Shown here piece after piece: positions 58,311-64,000 of a DNA stretch of 64,000 nt (positions within the stretch are counted from its first letter, which is position 1; each line of letters opens with the position of its first letter). Origin of the DNA: Cristatella mucedo (Eukaryota > Bryozoa > Phylactolaemata > Cristatellidae). Location of the stretch: NCBI GenBank assembly GCA_009760855.2, contig WPIO01000017.1:2107501-2171500 (forward strand). The letters run 5' to 3'. The notes under the pieces were generated by a model, which was not told the DNA's origin, ran no database searches, and was given only the letters and a program-made list of their open reading frames with translations. A program made the position numbers and the translations under genes.

Positions 58311-59051
58311 GAACTTGAGCTAATTGCACATATACGCTGTGCTGAGACTGAGCGAGCTGGGCTGATGTTATTTGACAGACTTTTCTCGTTTTTATGGTAC
58401 CAAGTTAACTAGTAGCTGTGCAAACCTTACAGATATTGGCTCAATTCCCATAAATAGAGCCTACAATCCAGCTTCCTAAAACAGACTGCTGATCGTCGCT
58501 TCCTCTCCTTAAGTTTAATATTCGGATTCAAAGGAAGCTAACCGAAATCTCACTCCTTTCAAAGTACCGCGGGTGAGTGAGGGTGAACTTCCGCCATCAG
58601 TGGTAATATGGAATCGGGCATCTCCGTTAAGGCGATTGCTGGAGATAGCGCGTGCGATGGACAGGACAATGAAAGCCGTCTTTCTTTGAAGAAACGACGT
58701 GTCCACCGTTACCTGAATTTCTTTATGCTGATTCCGCCGTTGTACATGTAAGCTCAGTATCTTTTTACTCGATATCTTTAGAGAAGTCTCTAAGTTATCT
58801 TCAAACTGGCTCTGAGTTCTATTATTTGGGTCGCGATCCTACTTGCTCCTGAAAAATAACCCTTTGATCTTCCCTTTCAGCCACGACCGGTCTTAAGGGA
58901 TCTAAATAAGCCCCAGAGCATCCTAATGAGCAACAGAAAATGTTGAAAACAATGACAAGCAATTACATCTTATTTATCCGAATCTTAAATTAATTGCAAT
59001 TGCACTTGAAAAGCTGCTTGGCAATGCTATGGCGATATCAGTCAGCGGCCT

Positions 59052-59134
59052 GGATCTGAGCCTAAACCTTAGCCTGGGTCTGAGCCTAAACCTTAGCCTG
59101 GGTCTGAGCCTAAACCTTAGCCTGGGTCTGAGCC
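59052..59134. repeat. 24-bp minisatellite, about 3.4 copies
   Basis: Unit GTCTGAGCCTAAACCTTAGC plus CTGG, three near-identical copies and a partial one; directly precedes a SINE head. Confidence 0.9.
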
Positions 59135-59255
59135 ACTTCACAATCCAGGTACGAGTCCTGAAGCTGGCAATTCTTTAATGCCCACTGCAGGCGGGCGCGA
59201 TGGCCGCCGAGGGTCTTCTTACGCTATATAAATGAAGCATGTGCAACAGCTTATC
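59128..59255 (+). mobile_element. tRNA-derived SINE, family A
   Basis: Decayed B-box (GGTACGAGTCC) followed by AATTCTTTAATGCCCACTGC, GATGGCCGCCGAGG and CGCTATATAAATGAAGC, the family A body. It directly follows the 24-bp minisatellite at 59052. Confidence 0.6.
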
Positions 59256-59534
59256 TTTACTTTATCCACATTTTCCCAAAGTGAAGAACTTTCAGAAATA
59301 TTGAATATTTACTTATTGTTCCATCTCAAGTGGTGCGAAAGTAAAACTATCGGTGCTTTACATAGTAAAGAAGATGTCAATATATCAGTACCGCGACCAA
59401 CGGATTTTAAAACGGAATGCTCTTTAAGATTTCACAAGGTCTGTGCAACCGTTCAATATTCTCAAATTTAATTAAACCAAATTTAATTTTTAATTTTAAA
59501 ATTGTATCAAGTAAAATCTTCAGCATCAGAAAGA

Positions 59535-59705
59535 CCTGCTAGGGAATGCACAGACCAATCGAGTATCCCTACTTGTTTTGCTGGATCTTTCGGCAATATT
59601 TGATATAACTGATCACCAGGGCTCGATCTCGAGCGCTTTTCATCTCGCCTCGGTATCACTGGCGCTACCGTGCAACGGTTTAGGTCCCATCGCAGTGGGA
59701 GACTC
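59535..59705 (+). mobile_element. L2 LINE internal fragment
   Basis: CTTGTTTTGCTGGATCTTTC, CGGCAATATTTGATATAAC and TCTCGCCTCGGTATCACTGG match the RT region encoding LLDLSxAFD of the 52095 copy. Confidence 0.55.
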
Positions 59706-60414
59706 CGGTGCGATCACGCACAGTCTTTAGTCTTTTGTCTAGCATCCGGCAGAGAACTGACTTTACTGCAGGAGAACCATTACTTAATGTTCAGTGACAA
59801 CCAAGCTAGCCTACTTAGGTCAGCATGCAACAGCTCCCAAACAGGTAAGCACGCAAAGCAGACTAGTATAGAAAAGACTAGCTTACCGGGACGAAGGGAG
59901 TGCTGACCCAAATAAATGCATCTTTAGTGGAGACTTAAAAATGAGGCAAAGTGATTGCAGGGTCACGTGATCGAAACTGGAAACGAGTTCCGGACTTTCG
60001 GTGCACACAAAAACTGAAGGCCGCAAAACAAGATCATAAAGTATTACAATTTAGTATGAGCGACTGCGGCGGATTGGTGGCAGTGAAGAGTAAGGAGCTC
60101 TGGCTCAGGTAGGGCTGGTGTGAGCTGGAGTGAAGCTACCTGCAAGCTGCAGGCTGAGGATCTTGAAGTCTATTCGATGCTCGATAGGGAGCCAGCCAGG
60201 GAAGCTCAGACAGAAGTGGTGCATATATTATGTAATATATATAATTATAATATAATATATTATATATTATATTACACACATATATATACATTATGTAATA
60301 TAATGTAATATATATTATTGTATACATGTATATATATATATATATATTATGTAATGTAACGTATTATAAATAATATCAATACACGTATTATAAATGTAAT
60401 AGGTAGGTGTATTA

Positions 60415-60505
60415 TGTGGCCGCTAGTGGCCGCTGACGGCAGACCAGGCGAGCTGCCGAGCTGTGCACCAGTTGCCGACGATTCTCGGCGAATTCCGGGA
60501 GTTCT
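60415..60505 (-). mobile_element. L2 RT fragment (minus)
   Basis: Minus-strand reading QLVHSSAARLVCRQR matches the [12 protein letters not shown] block of L2. About 90 bp only. Confidence 0.55.
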
Positions 60506-60738
60506 GGCGAATCCAACCGATTGTGCATTTTCAACGGATCCTGTACTATATCTGGACCTTCGCCTTCCATTTCGTACGGCGTACTACATAACAACGTCCT
60601 AAAACCGGATCTGACAGGATCCTTACACTCCCAGCGCATGCACGTAAGAGACAAGGGCCAGATTTTACTGCGACAAATTCCACAGGGCTGCTCAAAAAGG
60701 TAAAGGGTTCACTGTGGCTGTGACGTATTTCGGAGTGT

Positions 60739-60782
60739 CAGGCTGACACCTTGCTGCTTTCCAGCAGCAAGATGTCAGCCTG
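60739..60782. repeat. Short inverted repeat, 20-bp arms
   Basis: CAGGCTGACACCTTGCTGCT and AGCAGCAAGATGTCAGCCTG around the loop TTCC; one mismatch, which becomes a G-U pair if transcribed from the minus strand. Confidence 0.85.
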
Positions 60783-61694
60783 AACCGTATGGCCGCTCTG
60801 TCCGCCATAATGCTGCGCTGCCGCGGCGGAGATAAAGTTAGGTTCATTATGCCAACAGAAACTACTACTACACGTCATTCATTAATGCAACTACTCATTT
60901 CTACCTAGTTAATTCGTAAATAAGACAGCTCTAGAAATAGAGCAGCCACACTTCTGACCAGTCCCAACAGCACTGCGAAAGTGCTTATAGCCAGAAATAG
61001 CAGATGTTAACGCTAGACGATTTCACCCAGAAATAGACGCAAGCTTTCAGCAGATAAAAGACCGTGCGATGCGGCGTTGCAGCGCGATTAAAACATAAGC
61101 GGCCACAACTGGGCGCCGAAAGCGACAGTTTAATGTGGGCCTGTTGGTAGTGGTTACGCGCCGGCGCAAGTGCTTTACGCGGCGCGCACCGGACCGACGG
61201 TGTTTACAGTGCAAACTCCCGAAGCTCGAGTATAACAACTACCCTATGCGCGCGTCGCTAGCGATGGTCCCGACTCCGAGGCCGGACCGCAGCAGCACCT
61301 CACAAATACGAGTAGCTAATCGAGTAGCCGGCGGAACACAACTGCCCTGTCTAAGTTGCACTTAGTTGTTCGTCGCCGTAGGTTCGACTCTCGTGCTCTC
61401 GAAGTGTAGTCTCGCATCGACTACGGAAGCTGTGATTAGTGTTTCTGCGTGGATGATTGAGACCGCTGGAAACGCCGGCTCACTGCCAGTGCAAGCAGAC
61501 CGGTAGTGCCCTAAACCACCACAGGGTCTAGCAGCTGGTGGCTGTGGCCTAGGGAAGGACCGTCTCCTAACCGCATCGCCTGCACAAACCTGCATTCTAA
61601 CCTGAGCTAGGTGGACCAGAAGACCAGAAGCTGGGTCAGTACTAGGTGCCCCAGTCGAACACACTACGGCAAGGGGTCGCACCGCAGCTAACCT

Positions 61695-61830
61695 GAGAGC
61701 TACCCCAGTGCAGGAGAGCATCATCGGCTTTCACCACCGTTTTGCAGTGCGATATACAAGATCGCCCACTACACGACTCGGACCCACAATCCGGATCACA
61801 ACAAGCGAGCACCTTACCCCCTCCCCAGTT
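61695..61830 (-). mobile_element. tRNA-derived SINE, family A (minus, decayed)
   Basis: Reverse orientation copy: ATCGCCCACTACACGACTCGG (B-box region degenerate) and GCGAGCACCTTACC. Recognised by the shared body; internal promoter boxes are damaged. Confidence 0.5.
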
Positions 61831-62030
61831 GTAACGAGTCGAAGGCAGAAGCGGTTTCTTCCAAATGCGTCTCACGTATTTGAAGTTGTAACGTGTGGTT
61901 GGAAGCCAACAATTTCTACTGACTCTTAATGCTCATAATATCATCTATATAATTTTGAATACAACTTGAATCCATTAACACTACTTTTTGATATGAATTT
62001 AATACTATGGTAGTCTTCGAAAGTATGAGT

Positions 62031-62112
62031 GACGAGGTGGCCGAGTGGTTAAGGCGGTGCCCTGCTAAGGCATTTCCCTCTGGGAGCGTGGGTTCGAATC
62101 CCATCCTCGTCG
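62031..62112 (+). tRNA. tRNA-Ser-GCT: tRNA-Ser (anticodon GCT)
   Basis: 82-base cloverleaf without intron. The acceptor stem GACGAGG (62031-62037) pairs with CCTCGTC (62105-62111), discriminator G at 62112. D arm GCC/GGC, anticodon stem GTGCC/GGCAT with loop CTGCTAA (anticodon GCT at 62064-62066, codons AGC/AGU), long class II variable arm typical of tRNA-Ser, T arm GTGGG-TTCGAAT-CCCAT. Internal promoter boxes A and B are intact and a TTTT terminator follows at 62115-62118. All stems pair, unlike the decayed tRNA-like heads of nearby SINEs, so it looks like a functional gene. Confidence 0.95.
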
Positions 62113-62170
62113 ATGTTTTGCTCAATTCGAAAGGTACGCCAGCTGCTCTAGGCAATCGTAGATGCCATAC

Positions 62171-62543
62171 CATGGGTCGGCCAACTCCGTCCATTGGGTC
62201 AGATCCGGCCAAGATAGTGCTTCAGTTCGGCCTGGTGGCCTAATTATTTTTTGATGGATCCGGCCTTATTGAGTTGTTCCTGTTCAACACCACTTTTGTA
62301 GCTGAAGTTGTGGCCCGCGTTTTTTCGAGATCGTGAAAATGAAGCGCCTGACTGATGAGTAATGATATACGTCTACCTCTATAATTGCCATGCACGTCCG
62401 TTCGTCTTGGGAGATTATTTTTTGTTGGTCTGCCACGCCCGCGCCATCTGTCTGGCCGGAGTGGGCGCGGTTCCCTCTGGCCCTAGCGTGCCCTCTTGGC
62501 CTCCTGAAATGGCCGAGTAGTCCGAAAAGTTTGAAGACCCGTG
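62171..62543. mobile_element. hAT-type non-autonomous DNA transposon
   Basis: Left end CATGGGTCGGCCAACTC resembles the reverse complement of the right end (CACGGGTCTTCAAACTT) at about 12 of 17 positions, and the interior has GGTCAGATCCGGCC, a signature of many hAT elements. Flanking octamers (TGCCATAC, CTCTATGC) are only weakly alike. No coding capacity. It separates the tRNA-Ser gene from the short SPIN-like element. Confidence 0.55.
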
Positions 62544-62563
62544 CTCTATGCGATGCTGTAAGC

Positions 62564-62643
62564 CAGCGGGCCTCAACCTGTAGGTCGCGACCCGTTTAGG
62601 GGTTCTTTCCAAGAGGTCGCGGCATAAAAGTTGAGAACTGCTG
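62564..62643. mobile_element. Short SPIN-like hAT MITE
   Basis: 80-bp element beginning CAGCGGGCCTCAACCTG and ending GTTGAGAACTGCTG, with GGTCGCGACCCG near the left end and GGTCGCGGCAT near the right, as in the ends of the 33798 element in inverse orientation. Almost all of the interior is deleted. The 8-bp flanks are CTGTAAGC (62556-62563) and CCGTAAGC (62644-62651), 7 of 8 identical. Confidence 0.7.
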
Positions 62644-62645
62644 CC

Positions 62646-62705
62646 GTAAGCAGTGGCGATAGCCGTTAAGGACCTCATGCCTCTATGCAATACGCTCTAT
62701 TATGT
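62646..62705 (+). mobile_element. SINE family A 3' fragment
   Basis: GCAGTGGCGATAGCCGTTAAGG matches the family A body only in its second half. It begins immediately after the short SPIN-like element's target duplication, so the hAT element probably inserted at its edge. Confidence 0.4.
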
Positions 62706-62945
62706 TCTTAGCAAATGCATTCCTATCGTAAAAGGTTGGTCCCGTTTGAGTGAAGGAATCTTGGTACGGGCCGGGTTCCGTTCGACAAGCTTAGAGTCAC
62801 TCACATCCGCACCACCATTAGAGGCGACACGCTCCTGCGGTACCGGTAGGTACACACGATGCAACTTTGACATCTCCCACATCCCACAGAAAAGAGCTAG
62901 GGCCGATACTTTGTGCTAGGACCAAGGCTATCCCATAAAAATAAC
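62697..62945. repeat. Unclassified 250-bp repeat, copy 2
   Basis: Starts TTATGTTCTTAGCAAATGCA and ends CATAAAAATAACTTCTCTG; co-linear with 56295-56545. Begins at the end of a SINE fragment. Confidence 0.75.
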
Positions 62946-64000
62946 TTCTCTGAGAAGAGCTGTGGGCGCCTGCTTCGAGGAGCAGTCGGCGCCCGGCGTC
63001 CTTCCTCTTTACCGCTTGCGAAACACCCAGGATGTTGGCTGCTAATTAACCAGTCTGTGCCGAGTGTCGCCGTGCCGCAGCACGGTCGACGTCCGCCTGC
63101 TTGCTTGCTGCTGCACTCAGTGCGTCGCACTCCCAGGTCCATGCCGCGAACGAGATTGTTTATCGTTGCCGTGAACAGGCCGCGCACTGTTTAATTCGTC
63201 GCCTTCCCAGCCCCCTCCCCGCTCACCCGCCGCTGCTGCAACGAGCGTGCCGCTGGCGTAACCGTCGCTAGGCCACGGACGGGCGTAACGCGTCACCGTC
63301 CCACCCTCCCCATGTGTACCGCGCGCGACGACGTCGTCGCTATGGCAGCGTGCGGCGCCGCGCGCGACTGCCCATACCCCACTGCCGCAGCTGCTTCGGC
63401 TGCTGCTGCGGCGGCGGCTGATGCTGTGGTCGCGCTTGAGGGATTAGCGGTGACGTCACGAGGTGCCACGACGGGAAAGCGACGGACGGAAGGGCCATTT
63501 CCGGCAGCGCCGGCTTCTCGCGTAATTGACCCGACCGCTAGAGCCGAAGCGACCGCAGTCGCTAGCCCGCTCCGCCGTCGCCGCGTCTCTCCTTCACTCC
63601 CCCCCTGCGCCACGCACGAGTAAACTTCCGTCTTGCTCGGCGGCAGATAGCGGCTAATGACGACGGAGTCGTGCTGGCCTGGAGTCGCGAAGTGTTAATT
63701 GCTCTGCCAACAGTCCACTCCTTCAGCTGCGCGGCGGCGAGCCGGCGGCGATTGGTGGGAGAGACCGCGACATCCTGCTGCGCCGTGCGCGCCGTCTGGT
63801 CTGGCTGGCGCGCGCTTAACGACGTGGCTCGGGAGACATCTCGCCCGGACTGACCGCCGCCGGCGAAGCGATCGGCTGTGGCCGCCGCAAGACGGATGTC
63901 TGAGCGGGCCATCCGCGACGCGCCTCAAGCCCTATCCCCCAAGGTAGCTGACCCTTACGTGACATCCCCTGCGGCGCTGCGCGACGAATCCGGAGACGGC
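62946..64000. other. CpG-rich right end, no supported gene
   Basis: GC- and CpG-rich throughout, with alanine/arginine-rich ORFs on both strands (63293-63947). The composition resembles the CpG islands at the GARS and PRDM14 starts and could hold a gene start lying partly beyond the window, but no protein is recognised. Confidence 0.4.

Noticed and set aside
58715-58765. Possible 5' exon of the methyltransferase with donor GTAACGG
   Set aside because: The reading MYNGGISIKKF ends in phase 2, whereas the next exon (54590) needs phase 0.
59052-59134. Regular repeats suggesting a CRISPR array
   Set aside because: Units are contiguous tandem repeats with no spacers, in an animal genome; a minisatellite.

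Overview
The window is animal nuclear DNA: spliced genes with GT-AG introns, two tRNA-derived SINE families, many decayed LINEs, DNA transposons, microsatellites and CpG-rich gene starts. Three protein genes and one tRNA gene are supported. The organism is not certain. A PRDM14 orthologue, L2-clade LINEs and a SPIN-type hAT element point to a bilaterian animal, probably a non-insect invertebrate such as a lophotrochozoan, but this is inference.

Layout. (1) 1-4100: LINE and SINE debris. (2) 4799-19620, plus strand: a complete glycyl-tRNA synthetase gene (GARS), 15 coding exons, 735 codons in one frame across all junctions, with a mitochondrial presequence ahead of an internal cytosolic start. 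Its first intron (5.6 kb) holds a decayed Tc1 transposon, L2 LINEs, SINEs and a perfect 54-bp copy of part of exon 4. (3) 19621-23654: L2 LINE and intergenic DNA between convergent genes. (4) 23655-33218, minus strand: PRDM14, ten coding exons, 500 codons, with a PR/SET domain and six zinc fingers; its introns carry long microsatellites and palindromes. A CpG-rich start region follows, with a 184-bp SPIN-like hAT element about 580 bp upstream of the start codon. (5) 34.1-46.8 kb: intergenic, with a 270-bp GAGAGY minisatellite, a 440-bp CT-rich tract, an L2 LINE copy of about 1.9 kb and GC-rich segments without a recognisable gene. (6) 46851-54590, minus strand: the last two exons of a class I SAM-dependent methyltransferase separated by a 7.2-kb intron full of LINEs; its 5' exon was not found. 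(7) 54.6-64 kb: repeats, a tRNA-Ser(GCT) gene, two hAT-type elements, an unclassified repeat present twice and a CpG-rich right end.

The genes have unrelated functions: protein synthesis in cytosol and mitochondria (GARS, tRNA-Ser), transcriptional control of cell fate (PRDM14) and small-molecule or lipid/quinone-type methylation (substrate unknown). The most distinctive signals are the SPIN-like elements with near-intact 8-bp target duplications, the two upstream ORFs overlapping the mitochondrial GARS start, the exon-4 fragment copied into intron 1, and a tRNA-SINE whose 3' end carries the same hairpin as the local L2 LINE.
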